Part shown: positions 43,784-53,213 of the stretch, one piece after another
How positions within the stretch are numbered: the stretch's first letter is position 1
Layout: the number at the start of each line of letters is the position of its first letter
NCBI GenBank assembly: GCA_031406155.1
Contig: JANOGW010000058.1
Location: 1-64,000, forward strand
DNA: 64,000 nucleotides
Direction: 5' to 3'
Origin: JACMNW01 sp031406155
Lineage (GTDB): Bacteria > Pseudomonadota > Alphaproteobacteria > Rhodobacterales > Rhodobacteraceae
The notes under the pieces: generated by a model
Seen by the model: only the letters and a program-made list of their open reading frames with translations
Database searches by the model: none
What the model was told of the DNA's origin: nothing
Program-made: the position numbers and the translations under genes

Positions 43784-44560
43784 ATGCCAGCGCCGCACAA
43801 TCTGTTGAAACACCGACTCGCACAGGGGGAGGTTCTGCATGGCTGCTGGTTGGGCATGGCCGATGCCTATGTGGCAGAAATGGCCGCCACCTGCGGGTTT
43901 GACTGGCTGCTGATCGACGGTGAACATGCACCCAATGATCTGCGGTCGCTGTCGGCGCAACTGGCAGCGGTGATGGGCAGCGCCAGTCTGCCGATCGTCC
44001 GGCTGCCGGATGATGATCCTGCATCGATAAAGCAGATCCTTGATATCAGCGCGCAAAGCCTGCTTATTCCGATGGTCGAAACGGCCGCTCAGGCGCAACG
44101 CATCTTTCGCGCCACGCGGTATCCACCACAGGGCATGCGCGGCGTCGGATCATCAATGGCGCGGGCGTCCAGGTTTTCGGCGATCCCCGACTACCTGACC
44201 ACCGCCAATGATCAGATTTGCGTGATCCTTCAGGTCGAAAGTCGCGCAGGGCTGGCAGCGCTAGATGACATTCTGGCCGTCACGGGCATCGACGGCGTGT
44301 TCATCGGCCCCTCCGATCTGGCGGCAGATATGGGGTATCTGGGGCAGTCCGATCATCCCGACGTCCGGGCCGCCGTGCTTGACTCCTTGCGGCGCATTCG
44401 CAAGGCGGGGCTGACCGCAGGGGTTTTGGCAACTGACGCGGGCTTTATCCGCGAGTGCAAGGTTGCCGGGGCCAATTTCGTTGGCGTGGGGGTTGATGTC
44501 AGCCTTTACACTGGTGCCATGCGGGATCTGGCCAGCGTGTGGTGCACGACCAAAGCGTGA
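43784..44560 (+). CDS. HpcH/HpaI-family aldolase
   Basis: A 258-residue class II aldolase. LIDGEHAPNDLR contains a conserved His/Glu pair. LIPMVETAAQAQRI and QVESRAGLAALDDI carry the metal and substrate-binding Glu residues; VFIGPSDLAADMGY supplies the conserved Asp. It cleaves 2-keto-3-deoxy acids to pyruvate and an aldehyde; in this neighbourhood a deoxy-pentonate or -rhamnonate product is most likely. ATG 43784 follows CGAGG at good spacing; ATG 43769 is also open. It comes right after algL but probably belongs to the sugar locus. Confidence 0.85.
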   Translation: MPAPHNLLKHRLAQGEVLHGCWLGMADAYVAEMAATCGFDWLLIDGEHAPNDLRSLSAQLAAVMGSASLPIVRLPDDDPASIKQILDISAQSLLIPMVETAAQAQRIFRATRYPPQGMRGVGSSMARASRFSAIPDYLTTANDQICVILQVESRAGLAALDDILAVTGIDGVFIGPSDLAADMGYLGQSDHPDVRAAVLDSLRRIRKAGLTAGVLATDAGFIRECKVAGANFVGVGVDVSLYTGAMRDLASVWCTTKA

Positions 44561-44568
44561 CTACAGCA

Positions 44569-44578
44569 CCCCCCCCCC
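44569..44578. repeat. Poly-C tract of ten bases
   Basis: Ten consecutive Cs lie between the HpaI-type gene's stop and the DHDPS-family start, 20 bp upstream of its ATG. Non-coding; homopolymers of this length can slip in replication or be miscalled in sequencing. Confidence 0.7.
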
Positions 44579-44597
44579 GGGAAAACAGGAAACGGCA

Positions 44598-45479
44598 ATG
44601 GCGACAACTGCATATACCGGGGTGCACTGCGTCCTTTTCGCCTTGTTCGACGCAGGCGGCCAACTGGACCGGGCAGCCATGGCAGCACAGGTTGACTATG
44701 TCAGATCGGCGGGGGCCGAAGGTCTGGTCGTGCTGGGTCTGGCAACCGAGGTTGGCAAGCTGTCGTTTCAGGAACGCTGTGCCATCATTCATTGGGCCCG
44801 GGCAGATGCGCCTGACCTGCCACTGGGTGTTGCGATCTGCGGCAATTCGGTTGCCGAACAGCACGCGCTGATTGGCGTGGGTCAAGCAACCGGCGCGGAT
44901 TGGCTGATCTTGCAGCCGCCGCTGGCCGGTACCTATGCTGCGTCGGAATATGTGAATTTCTTTGCCGATGTCGGCCAGCTCGCGGCTCTGCCCTTCGCCA
45001 TCCAGAATGCGCCGCAGTATCTGGGGCGGTCCTTGTCTGGCGATGATATTGCCGCCCTGCGGCTGCGGTGCCCCGGTTTCACGATGATCAAATCCGAAAC
45101 CGGGCCAATGGATCTGGCGGCGCTGGTGGCGCGTCAGGGTCACGCACTGACGGTGCTGACCGGGCGCGGCGGGCTTGAGATGACCGATTGCCTGCGGGCC
45201 GGCTGCAAGGGGTTCGTCGTGGCCCCGGACGTGCTGCCCGGTGTTCTGCGCTGCTGGACGGCGTGGCAAAGCGGCGATGAACTGGCGGCCGAGGCGGCCT
45301 ACGCGGCCTTTCTTCCGGCGGCGATATTCGCGATGCAGTCGCTGGAAACACTGGCCTGCTATGGCAAGCGCATCTTCGGCGCGAGGGCAGGCATAGCGAT
45401 CCATGACCGCGCACCGGCCCTGCGCCCGGATGACTTCGGTCTGGCGATGGCGGCCCGCTGGACGAGGATCACGGATTAG
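44598..45479 (+). CDS. DHDPS/NAL-family aldolase or 2-keto-3-deoxy-sugar-acid dehydratase
   Basis: A 293-residue TIM-barrel protein of the dihydrodipicolinate synthase family. Schiff-base Lys165 lies in MIKSETGP and the family GLEMTDCLRAGCKG loop follows. True DapA is unlikely in this sugar context; family members here act as 2-keto-3-deoxy-L-arabinonate dehydratase (AraD) or 2-keto-3-deoxygluconate aldolase. ATG 44598 follows ACAGGAAAC. A run of ten Cs (44569-44578) lies in its leader. It overlaps the convergent gbpR gene by 4 bp. Confidence 0.8.
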   Translation: MATTAYTGVHCVLFALFDAGGQLDRAAMAAQVDYVRSAGAEGLVVLGLATEVGKLSFQERCAIIHWARADAPDLPLGVAICGNSVAEQHALIGVGQATGADWLILQPPLAGTYAASEYVNFFADVGQLAALPFAIQNAPQYLGRSLSGDDIAALRLRCPGFTMIKSETGPMDLAALVARQGHALTVLTGRGGLEMTDCLRAGCKGFVVAPDVLPGVLRCWTAWQSGDELAAEAAYAAFLPAAIFAMQSLETLACYGKRIFGARAGIAIHDRAPALRPDDFGLAMAARWTRITD

Positions 45480-46441
45480 CTGCGCGCGGCCGGATCGGTC
45501 GCAAGGATCAGTTCTGCCAGCCTTTGCGCCACCGGTGTCAGCACCATATGGCTGCGGGTCAGCAACCCGAACGGCGGCACTTCGATGCCAAGATCGATGG
45601 GCAATTGCACATAGGCCGCATCCGGCGCGCGGGCAAAGGTGTCGGCGACGGCACGGGCCAGCGGTGCGATAGCGTTGGATTGTTGCAACAAGGCAAGCGT
45701 CAGCAGAAACGACGCCGTGGCAAGCCGCTGTGGCGGATGCGGCATGCCATGTTCCGACAGCCGGGCCAGCACGGCGCGGCACAAAATGGATTCTGGCCCC
45801 GGCATGATCCAATCATAGATCAGCAGATCCATCGGCCCGACCGGCTGGGCCCGGTCAAGCGCCGGGTCAAGCGGATGGCCCCGGCGCACCACCAGAGACA
45901 CAGGTTCGGCGGCGATGGGCACCATCTGCAGCAAATGGCGCTCCTGCCCCTCGGGCATCCGGCCGATCGCGAAATCGATGCGACCCGACAAAAGCTGCTG
46001 GCACAGAATGTCGGACGTGGCGACGATCACCTCGACCGTCACCTGCGGCTGGGCCAGCCGCACGGTGCGTAACGAGGGCAGTACGCGGTCCAGTGCCGGG
46101 CCAGTGACCGCCCCGATGCGCACGTGGCCGGCCCCGCCCGCAATGATTTCCGCCATGTCGCGGGCGGCGTCACGCAGTTCCATCTGCACGCGCTGTGCCC
46201 GGATGGTCAAAGCCTCGCCCACCGGGGTCAGCGTGATGCCCCGGCCAGTGCGGGCGTGAACGGGGCTGCCGACGATCTGCTCGACTTCCGCCAGAAGGCG
46301 CGATGCGGCGGGCTGAGCTACCCCGATCCGTTCGGCGGCAAGGCCGATCTGGCGCGTTTCACCCAATGCCGCCAGCAGGCGCAAATGACCAAGCTTCAGG
46401 CCGCGTTGCAACAAAGCGTCTGCCCGGTTCTGATTTGACAT
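45476..46441 (-). CDS. gbpR: LysR-family regulator, GbpR-like
   Basis: A 321-residue LysR regulator. The winged helix is at 17-75 (HLRLLAALGETRQIGLAAER, then QPAASRLLAEVE). The effector-binding domain follows (DFAIGRMPEG, DLLIYDWIMPGP). It is divergent from the chvE-type gene, and in Agrobacterium the galactose-binding-protein regulator GbpR occupies exactly this place. It probably controls the ChvE-GguAB importer in response to sugars such as galactose or arabinose. Its start at ATG 46441 faces a 152-bp shared promoter region containing a perfect 12-bp palindrome. Confidence 0.83.
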   Translation of the reverse strand: MSNQNRADALLQRGLKLGHLRLLAALGETRQIGLAAERIGVAQPAASRLLAEVEQIVGSPVHARTGRGITLTPVGEALTIRAQRVQMELRDAARDMAEIIAGGAGHVRIGAVTGPALDRVLPSLRTVRLAQPQVTVEVIVATSDILCQQLLSGRIDFAIGRMPEGQERHLLQMVPIAAEPVSLVVRRGHPLDPALDRAQPVGPMDLLIYDWIMPGPESILCRAVLARLSEHGMPHPPQRLATASFLLTLALLQQSNAIAPLARAVADTFARAPDAAYVQLPIDLGIEVPPFGLLTRSHMVLTPVAQRLAELILATDPAARS

Positions 46442-46493
46442 ATCTGTTTCGCCATGAGTGCATTCCTAAACACTAGTTGACGGATATATGGCC

Positions 46494-46505
46494 CTGTTGC
46501 AACAG
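46494..46505. promoter_or_regulatory. Perfect 12-bp palindrome between gbpR and chvE
   Basis: CTGTTGCAACAG reads identically on both strands and lies in the divergent promoter region, 53 bp from the gbpR start and 89 bp from the chvE start. A candidate operator for GbpR or another sugar-responsive regulator. Confidence 0.5.
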
Positions 46506-46593
46506 TTGCGTCGCGGGGTGGGGTATGGCTGTAAGTACCCCGGTCCGACGGGTCAAGCGCCGCGCCCTGACTGCGGCCGAGGGAGGATACACA

Positions 46594-47661
46594 ATGCTAC
46601 TTTCAAGAAGGGCGCTGTTGGCGCTTGCAACGGCTGCGTCGCTGATCGGTGCTCCGACCTTTGCGCAAGACAAGGGCACTGTCGGAATTGCCATGCCGAC
46701 AAAATCATCCGCGCGCTGGATTTCGGACGGCAATGCCATGGTGGAACAGTTCACCGCCGCAGGCTACGCCACCGATCTGCAATATGCCGAGGATGACATT
46801 CCAAACCAGTTGGCGCAGATCGAGAACATGATCACCAAAGGCGTCAAGGTTCTGGTCATCGCGGCAATTGATGGCACCACCCTATCGAACGCGCTGGACA
46901 ATGCGGCGGCGGCGGGCATCAAGGTCATCGCCTATGACCGCCTGATCCGGGATAGCGGGTCGGTTGATTACTATGCCACATTCGACAACTTCAAGGTCGG
47001 CGTGCAGCAGGCGGGAAGTCTGGTTGCGGGCCTGAAGGAACGTTTCCCGGATGTGAAGCCATGGAATGTGGAACTGTTCGGCGGATCGCCCGACGATAAC
47101 AACGCGTTCTTCTTCTACAACGGCGCGATGTCGGTACTGGACCCGTTGATCGCGTCGGGTGATATTGTCGTGCCGTCCGGCCAGATGGGCATGGATGTGG
47201 TCGGCACCCTGCGTTGGGACGGTGCGGTTGCGCAGGCGCGCATGGATAACCTGCTGTCGGCAAACTATGGCGACAAGGCCCTGCACGGCGCGCTGTCGCC
47301 CTATGACGGGCTGTCGATCGGCATTCTGTCATCGGTCAAGGGCGTGGGCTATGGCTCAGGCGATCTGATGATGCCGATCGTCACCGGGCAGGATGCCGAA
47401 GTGCCGTCGGTAAAATCGATGATCGCGGGTGAGCAGTATTCGACCGTGTTCAAGGACACCCGCACCCTCGCCGGTGTTACGGTCAAGATGGTCGATGCCC
47501 TGCTTGCCGGTGGCGAGCCGGAAATCAACGATACCACTACCTACGATAACGGCGTCAAGGTTGTGCCGTCTTATCTGCTGGAACCGGTTTCGGTAGACAT
47601 CAACAACTACGAAGAGGTCCTCGTTGGGTCTGGCTATTACACCGCCGATCAGTTGAAGTGA
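46594..47661 (+). CDS. chvE: Periplasmic sugar-binding protein ChvE
   Basis: A 355-residue class I periplasmic-binding protein (xylose/ribose type). The signal peptide (LLALATAASLIGAPTFA|QD) is followed by VGIAMPTKSSARW, the AAIDGTTLSNALDNA hinge segment and YDRLIRDS. In Agrobacterium, ChvE binds galactose, glucose, arabinose and related sugars and feeds the Ggu transporter. ATG 46594 has a strong GGGAGG at 46581-46586. It is the first gene of the chvE-gguA-gguB-gguC operon. Confidence 0.88.
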   Translation: MLLSRRALLALATAASLIGAPTFAQDKGTVGIAMPTKSSARWISDGNAMVEQFTAAGYATDLQYAEDDIPNQLAQIENMITKGVKVLVIAAIDGTTLSNALDNAAAAGIKVIAYDRLIRDSGSVDYYATFDNFKVGVQQAGSLVAGLKERFPDVKPWNVELFGGSPDDNNAFFFYNGAMSVLDPLIASGDIVVPSGQMGMDVVGTLRWDGAVAQARMDNLLSANYGDKALHGALSPYDGLSIGILSSVKGVGYGSGDLMMPIVTGQDAEVPSVKSMIAGEQYSTVFKDTRTLAGVTVKMVDALLAGGEPEINDTTTYDNGVKVVPSYLLEPVSVDINNYEEVLVGSGYYTADQLK

Positions 47662-47729
47662 TCTGATCGAAGGGCGCGGGCCCGCTGCCGGGCATCGGCG
47701 GCGGGTCTGTTACAGCGGGGGAAAACACC

Positions 47730-49289
47730 ATGACAACGCTTCTGGAAATGCGCGGGATCAGCAAAGTGTTCCCCGGTGTGCGCGCCCTTGATCATGTCAA
47801 TCTGTCGGTCGAAGACGGCGAGATACACGCCATCTGCGGCGAGAATGGCGCAGGCAAATCAACCCTGATGAAGGTGCTGTCCGGCGTCTATCCGCATGGG
47901 TCGTACGAAGGCGACATCCTTTATGATGGCGCGCCGCTGACCTGCCGCAATATCCGTGACAGCGAAGACAAAGGTATCATCATCATCCATCAGGAACTGG
48001 CGCTGGTACCGTTGCTGTCCATCGCGGAAAACCTGTTTCTGGGCAACGAGGTAGCGAAGCGCGGTGTCATCAACTGGCCGCAAGCCTATCAGAAAACCGA
48101 AAGCCTGCTGCGCAAGGTGGGCCTGAGCGAGGCGCCGACCACCAAGGTCGAAAAGCTGGGCGTCGGCAAACAGCAACTGATCGAGATTGCGAAGGCGCTG
48201 GCCAAGGATGTGCGTCTGCTGATCCTCGATGAACCGACCGCTGCCCTGCAGGAAAATGACAGCCAGAAATTGCTGGATCTGCTGTTGGAGTTGAAGGCGC
48301 AAGGCATCACCTCGATCCTGATTTCGCACAAGCTGAACGAAATATCCCGCGTCGCCGACCGCATCACCATCCTGCGCGATGGGGCGACCGTGTCTACCTT
48401 GACGGCGGCTGAAATCAGCGAGGAACGCATCATCCGCGATATGGTGGGGCGCGACATGGCGCACCGCTATCCCGACCGTGTTCCGCAAATTGGCGAGGTG
48501 CTGTTGGACGTGCAGGGCTGGAATGTCTGGCACCCTGATCAACAGGGCCGCCAGATGATCCGCGATGTGTCCTTCACCGTCCGCAAGGGCGAGATCGTCG
48601 GCATCGCGGGCCTGATGGGCACCGGACGCACCGAACTGGCCATGAGCCTGTTCGGCCACAGCTACGGGCGCAATATATCCGGACAAGTGAAAATCGGCGG
48701 CAAGCCTGCTGATACCTCGACGGTCGCGAAGGCCATTGCGGCGGGCCTGTCTTACGTGACCGAAGACCGCAAGGCGCTGGGTCTGGTGCTGGAAGAGCCC
48801 ATCGTGCGCAATGTGACGCTGGCCAATCTCTTTGGCGTCTCCAACCGGGGCGTGCTGAACAAACGGCGCGAGACGCAGGTGGCCGAACGCTACCGCGATG
48901 CCATGGCCATCCGCACGCCGGGGGTGTTTCAGAAGGTGGTGAACCTGTCGGGCGGCAATCAGCAAAAGGTCGTGCTGTCAAAGTGGCTTTTCACCGATCC
49001 GCAGGTGCTGATCCTGGATGAACCCACACGCGGCATCGACGTCGGTGCCAAGTTCGAGATTTACACCATCATGAACGATCTGGCCGCCCAGGGGCGCGGC
49101 GTGGTGATGATCAGTTCCGAAATGCCGGAACTCTTGGGCATGTGCGACCGCATCTATGTGATGAACGAAGGCCGCATGATGGGCGAGTTGACACGGGCCG
49201 AAGCCAGCCAGGAACGCATCATGTCTTTGATCCTGAAGAATGAACGACCCGCAAGCAACGGGGCAAACAGCACAGAAAAGGTTGCATGA
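47730..49289 (+). CDS. gguA: Sugar ABC transporter ATP-binding protein GguA
   Basis: A 519-residue protein with two fused ABC domains, as in MglA/XylG-type importers. The first has Walker A GENGAGKST, the LSGVYPHG region and Walker B LLILDEPTAAL; the second has the degenerate loop GLMGTGRTEL, LSGGNQQKV signature and LILDEPTRGID. It drives uptake of the sugars delivered by ChvE. Overlaps gguB by ATGA. Confidence 0.92.
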   Translation: MTTLLEMRGISKVFPGVRALDHVNLSVEDGEIHAICGENGAGKSTLMKVLSGVYPHGSYEGDILYDGAPLTCRNIRDSEDKGIIIIHQELALVPLLSIAENLFLGNEVAKRGVINWPQAYQKTESLLRKVGLSEAPTTKVEKLGVGKQQLIEIAKALAKDVRLLILDEPTAALQENDSQKLLDLLLELKAQGITSILISHKLNEISRVADRITILRDGATVSTLTAAEISEERIIRDMVGRDMAHRYPDRVPQIGEVLLDVQGWNVWHPDQQGRQMIRDVSFTVRKGEIVGIAGLMGTGRTELAMSLFGHSYGRNISGQVKIGGKPADTSTVAKAIAAGLSYVTEDRKALGLVLEEPIVRNVTLANLFGVSNRGVLNKRRETQVAERYRDAMAIRTPGVFQKVVNLSGGNQQKVVLSKWLFTDPQVLILDEPTRGIDVGAKFEIYTIMNDLAAQGRGVVMISSEMPELLGMCDRIYVMNEGRMMGELTRAEASQERIMSLILKNERPASNGANSTEKVA

Positions 49290-50464
49290 TGGCGGAAAAA
49301 GGCATGGGCGCCCATCTGGGCGGGCACCTTCGCGAAAACGGAATGCTGATGGCGCTGGTTGCCATCGTCACTTTCTTCACGATCGTGGTCCGGGTGGTGC
49401 TGGATGTCGATTTCCTGTCGGCGCAGAACATCACCAACCTGTTCTTGCAAAACTCCTACGTCATCATCATGGCGCTTGGCATGCTTCTGGTCATCGTGGC
49501 AGGTCATATCGATCTGTCGGTCGGATCTGTCGTGGGCTTTACCGGGGCGGTTGCCGCCTATCTGACCGTGACGCTGGGCTGGCCGGTCATTGCGGTGGTG
49601 CCGTCCTGCCTGATCGTGGGCTTTCTGATCGGGGCCGCGCAGGGCTACTGGATCGCCTATTGGCGCATTCCATCGTTCATCGTGACGCTGGCGGGCATGC
49701 TGGTGTTCCGCGGCCTGACGCTGTGGTTGCTGGCGGGGCAGAACATCGGGCCGTTTCCGAAAGCGTTTCAGTCCCTGTCGACCGGGTTCATCCCGGATGC
49801 GTTCGGGGTGGGCAAACCGAACATGACGGCGATTGTGCTGGTAGTGCTGTGCGCCCTTGCGATCATCTGGATGGGCTGGCGTGCGCGCACCCGCGACGGC
49901 GAGTTTGGCATCGCACAGGAACCGATGCTGATCTTCACGATCCGCAACCTGATCGTGTCGGCGGCGCTGATCTTCGTCGGCTATAAGCTTGCCACCTTCC
50001 GGGGGCTGCCGAATGTCGTGATCATTCTGACCGCGCTGACGCTGCTTTACGGTTTCTTCACCGAATCGATGACCACGGGGCGGCGCATCTATGCGCTGGG
50101 TGGCAACGAAAAGGCGGCCAGACTTTCCGGCATCAAGACCGACCGGCTGGTGTTCCTGACGTTCTGCAACATGGGCGTTCTGGCGGCATTGGCGGGCATG
50201 ATCGTGGCGGCGCGGTTGAATTCATCCACCCCCAAGGCCGGCAACGGGTTCGAGCTGGACGTGATCGCCGCCGTGTTCATCGGCGGCGCATCGATGTCAG
50301 GCGGGGTCGGCAAGATCCTTGGCGTCGTGGTCGGCGCGTTGATCATGGGGGTGATGAACAACGGCATGTCGATCCTTGGCATCGGCATTGACTATCAACA
50401 GGTGATCAAGGGCCTTGTGCTGCTGGCTGCGGTCATCTTCGACGTCTACAACAAATCGAAATAG
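49286..50464 (+). CDS. gguB: Sugar ABC transporter permease GguB
   Basis: A 392-residue inner-membrane permease of the ribose/galactose family (BPD_transp_2). Several transmembrane helices are visible (LVAIVTFFTIVVRVVL, VIIMALGMLLVIVAG). The family motif AGHIDLSVGSVVGFTGA is followed by VALGGNEKAARLSGI-type permease loop (here YALGGNEKAARLSGI) and AAVFIGGASMSGGVGKI. With GguA and ChvE it forms one importer. Two adjacent ATGs (49286 and 49289) are possible starts; the first overlaps the gguA stop. Confidence 0.9.
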   Translation: MMAEKGMGAHLGGHLRENGMLMALVAIVTFFTIVVRVVLDVDFLSAQNITNLFLQNSYVIIMALGMLLVIVAGHIDLSVGSVVGFTGAVAAYLTVTLGWPVIAVVPSCLIVGFLIGAAQGYWIAYWRIPSFIVTLAGMLVFRGLTLWLLAGQNIGPFPKAFQSLSTGFIPDAFGVGKPNMTAIVLVVLCALAIIWMGWRARTRDGEFGIAQEPMLIFTIRNLIVSAALIFVGYKLATFRGLPNVVIILTALTLLYGFFTESMTTGRRIYALGGNEKAARLSGIKTDRLVFLTFCNMGVLAALAGMIVAARLNSSTPKAGNGFELDVIAAVFIGGASMSGGVGKILGVVVGALIMGVMNNGMSILGIGIDYQQVIKGLVLLAAVIFDVYNKSK

Positions 50465-50473
50465 GGGGTGGGC

Positions 50474-51463
50474 ATGCTGCTGTCACAAATCGTCCGCCCC
50501 GATGGAAGCGTCGGTGTCGTGCTGCGCGACGGGCCAGAGGCAGCCCTGATCCGGGGGGCGGACAGCACGTATGCGCTGGCCATGCAGGCGGCAACCACCG
50601 GGCGCAGTCTGGCGGGCGTGATCGCCGAACATGGGCTGGGCGACGCGGTCGATCTGCCACGACTGGCCGACGAAGGCCGCATGACCCTGCCCGTCACCCA
50701 TCCGGACCCGGCACACATGCACCTTACCGGCACCGGACTTACGCATCTTGGATCGGCCAGTGCGCGCGATGCCATGCACGCCACTTTGCAGGCCGACACC
50801 CTGACCGACAGCATGAAGATGTTCCGCATGGGGCTGGAGGGTGGTCGACCGGCGCCCGGTAAGGTGGGTGTGCAGCCGGAATGGTTCTACAAGGGCAATG
50901 GCCACACCGCCGTGGCACCCGGAGCACCCCTAACTACGCCCGGCTTTGCGCTGGATGGCGGCGAAGAGCCTGAAATTGCCGGCGTCTACATCATCGGGCC
51001 GGGGGGCCAGCCGTTTCGCATCGGCTGGGCGCTGGCAAACGAATTTTCCGATCATGTCACCGAACGGATCAACTACCTGTTTCTTGCCCATTCGAAACTG
51101 CGCGACGCCTCGTTCGGGCCGGAAATCCTTGTCGGCCCCCTGCCCGCCGATGTCCGTGGCACTAGCCGCATCCGCCGGGATGGCGCGATCATCTGGGAAA
51201 AGCCGTTCCTGTCGGGCGAGGCAAACATGTCGCACACGCTTGCCAATCTGGAACATCACCACTTCAAATACGCGCTGTTCCGCCAGCCCGGCGATGTACA
51301 CATCCATATGTTCGGCACCGCCACGCTGAGCTTTGCCGATGGCATCAAGCCCGCGCCCGGCGATGTGTTCGAGATCGAGGCCGCCCCATTTGGCCTGCCC
51401 CTGAAAAACCCGCTTGCCTTTGCCGCCGCTGAAACGGATGCAGTGGCAATCACCGCCCTGTGA
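50474..51463 (+). CDS. gguC: GguC-family protein (proposed 2-keto-3-deoxy-arabinonate dehydratase AraD1)
   Basis: A 329-residue protein of the fumarylacetoacetate-hydrolase-like GguC family. Visible stretches are THLGSASARDAMH, WFYKGNGHTAVAPG, DGGEEPEIAGVYIIG with metal-binding Glu residues, and GEANMSHTLANLEHHHFKY. In arabinose/galactose loci such proteins have been assigned as the sugar-acid dehydratase AraD1. It sits 9 bp after gguB, and the dehydratase gene follows directly. ATG 50474 lies behind AGGGGGTG; GTG 50468 is also open. Confidence 0.83.
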   Translation: MLLSQIVRPDGSVGVVLRDGPEAALIRGADSTYALAMQAATTGRSLAGVIAEHGLGDAVDLPRLADEGRMTLPVTHPDPAHMHLTGTGLTHLGSASARDAMHATLQADTLTDSMKMFRMGLEGGRPAPGKVGVQPEWFYKGNGHTAVAPGAPLTTPGFALDGGEEPEIAGVYIIGPGGQPFRIGWALANEFSDHVTERINYLFLAHSKLRDASFGPEILVGPLPADVRGTSRIRRDGAIIWEKPFLSGEANMSHTLANLEHHHFKYALFRQPGDVHIHMFGTATLSFADGIKPAPGDVFEIEAAPFGLPLKNPLAFAAAETDAVAITAL

Positions 51464-51470
51464 GGAAAAC

Positions 51471-53213
51471 ATGACCTTCAAACCCGCCAAATGGCCCCGC
51501 GAATTACGCTCTCAGCACTGGTTCGGCGGCACGTCGCGCGATGCGATCTATCACCGTGGCTGGATGAAAAATCAGGGCCTGCCGCATGATCTGTTCGATG
51601 GCCGCCCGGTGATCGGCATCCTGAACACATGGTCGGAACTGACGCCGTGCAACGCGCATCTGAACGATTTGGCGCAGCGCGTGAAGCACGGGATTTATGA
51701 GGCGGGCGGCTTTCCGGTCGAAGTGCCAGTGTTCAGCGCGTCCGAATCCGCCTTCCGCCCCACCGCAATGATGTTTCGCAATCTGGCGGCCATGGCGGTC
51801 GAAGAGGCGATGCGCGGCCAGCCGATGGACGGCTGCGTGCTGATGGTCGGCTGTGATAAGACCACGCCGTCGCTGCTGATGGCCGCCGCATCCACGGATT
51901 TGCCATCCATCGTCGTCACCGGCGGGCCGATGCTGAACGGTTATTTCAAGAACGAACGGGTGGGGTCCGGCACGCATCTATGGAAGTTCTCGGAAGCCGT
52001 GAAGGCAGGCGAGATGACCCCAGCCGAGTTTGCCGAAGCCGAAGCCTCGATGTCCCGCTCGCCGGGATCGTGCAACACCATGGGCACTGCCAGCACAATG
52101 GCAAGCATGGCCGAGGCATTGGGCATGGCGCTGTCCGGCAACGCGGCCATTCCGGCAGTAGACAGTCGCCGCCGCGTGATGGCGCAGATCACGGGTCGGC
52201 GCATCGTGCAGATGGTAAAGGACGATCTGAAGCCATCTTATATCCTGAAAAAAGAGGCGTTTGAAAACGCTATCCGCACCAATGGCGCGATTGGTGGCTC
52301 GACCAATGCGGTGATCCATCTGCTGGCCATTGCAGGCCGTGTCGGCATTGATCTGACGCTGGACGACTGGGATCGTTGCGGTCGCGATGTGCCGACAATC
52401 GTAAATCTGATGCCGTCGGGGAAATATCTGATGGAGGAGTTTTTCTATGCGGGCGGCCTGCCTGTGGTGATCAAACGTCTGGGCGAAGCCGGCTTACTCC
52501 ACAAAGATGCACTGACCGTCAGCGGCGAGACGATGTGGGATCAGGTCAAGGATGTAGTCAACCACAACGATGATGTCATCCTGCCAACCGACCGCGCGCT
52601 TGCCAAATCCGGTGGCGTGGTGGTTCTGCGCGGCAATCTGGCGCCAAAAGGTGCCGTGCTGAAACCCTCTGCCGCCACGCAATCCTTGCTGGTTCACCGG
52701 GGCCGCGCCGTGGTTTTTGAAGACATCGACGACTACAAGGCCAAGATCAATGACGAGGCACTGGATATAGATGAGACCTGCGTGATGGTGCTGAAAAACT
52801 GTGGGCCAAAGGGCTATCCCGGCATGGCGGAGGTCGGCAATATGGGCTTGCCGCCCAAAGTGCTGCGCAAGGGCATCACCGATATGGTCCGCATTTCCGA
52901 TGCGCGCATGTCGGGCACGGCTTATGGCACGGTGGTGCTGCACACATCGCCTGAAGCGGCTGCGGGTGGCCCGCTGGCCGTGGTTCAGAACGGCGATTTC
53001 ATCGAGTTGGATGTGCCGAACCGCCGCCTTCATCTGGACATTTCCGATGTGGACCTTGCCGCCCGTCTGGCGAAATGGACGCCGCGCGACGCCCCGCCCG
53101 ACAGTGGCTATGCCTATCTGCACAATGCCCACGTGATGGGGGCGGATACCGGCGCAGACCTCGATTTCCTGAAAGGCTGCCGTGGCGCGCCTGTCGGCAA
53201 GGATTCGCATTGA
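51471..53213 (+). CDS. IlvD/Edd-family sugar-acid dehydratase (L-arabinonate dehydratase type)
   Basis: A 580-residue dehydratase. N-terminal HWFGGTSRDAIYHRGWMKNQG marks it as the pentonate/hexonate branch rather than ilvD. Fe-S cysteines are in LTPCNAHLND, LMVGCDKTTPS and PGSCNTMGTASTM. It would dehydrate L-arabinonate (or galactonate/fuconate) to the 2-keto-3-deoxy acid. ATG 51471 has GAGGA directly upstream. The stop overlaps the sugar dehydrogenase start by one base (TGATG), placing both in one operon with gguC. Confidence 0.87.
   Translation: MTFKPAKWPRELRSQHWFGGTSRDAIYHRGWMKNQGLPHDLFDGRPVIGILNTWSELTPCNAHLNDLAQRVKHGIYEAGGFPVEVPVFSASESAFRPTAMMFRNLAAMAVEEAMRGQPMDGCVLMVGCDKTTPSLLMAAASTDLPSIVVTGGPMLNGYFKNERVGSGTHLWKFSEAVKAGEMTPAEFAEAEASMSRSPGSCNTMGTASTMASMAEALGMALSGNAAIPAVDSRRRVMAQITGRRIVQMVKDDLKPSYILKKEAFENAIRTNGAIGGSTNAVIHLLAIAGRVGIDLTLDDWDRCGRDVPTIVNLMPSGKYLMEEFFYAGGLPVVIKRLGEAGLLHKDALTVSGETMWDQVKDVVNHNDDVILPTDRALAKSGGVVVLRGNLAPKGAVLKPSAATQSLLVHRGRAVVFEDIDDYKAKINDEALDIDETCVMVLKNCGPKGYPGMAEVGNMGLPPKVLRKGITDMVRISDARMSGTAYGTVVLHTSPEAAAGGPLAVVQNGDFIELDVPNRRLHLDISDVDLAARLAKWTPRDAPPDSGYAYLHNAHVMGADTGADLDFLKGCRGAPVGKDSH

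Noticed and set aside
42507..44024. A 505-codon open frame on the minus strand across algL and the aldolase
   Set aside because: Crosses two supported plus-strand genes and lacks motifs.
44499..45812. A 437-codon minus-strand open frame opposite the DHDPS-family gene
   Set aside because: Antisense to an enzyme with an intact Schiff-base lysine motif; overlaps the real gbpR in another frame.
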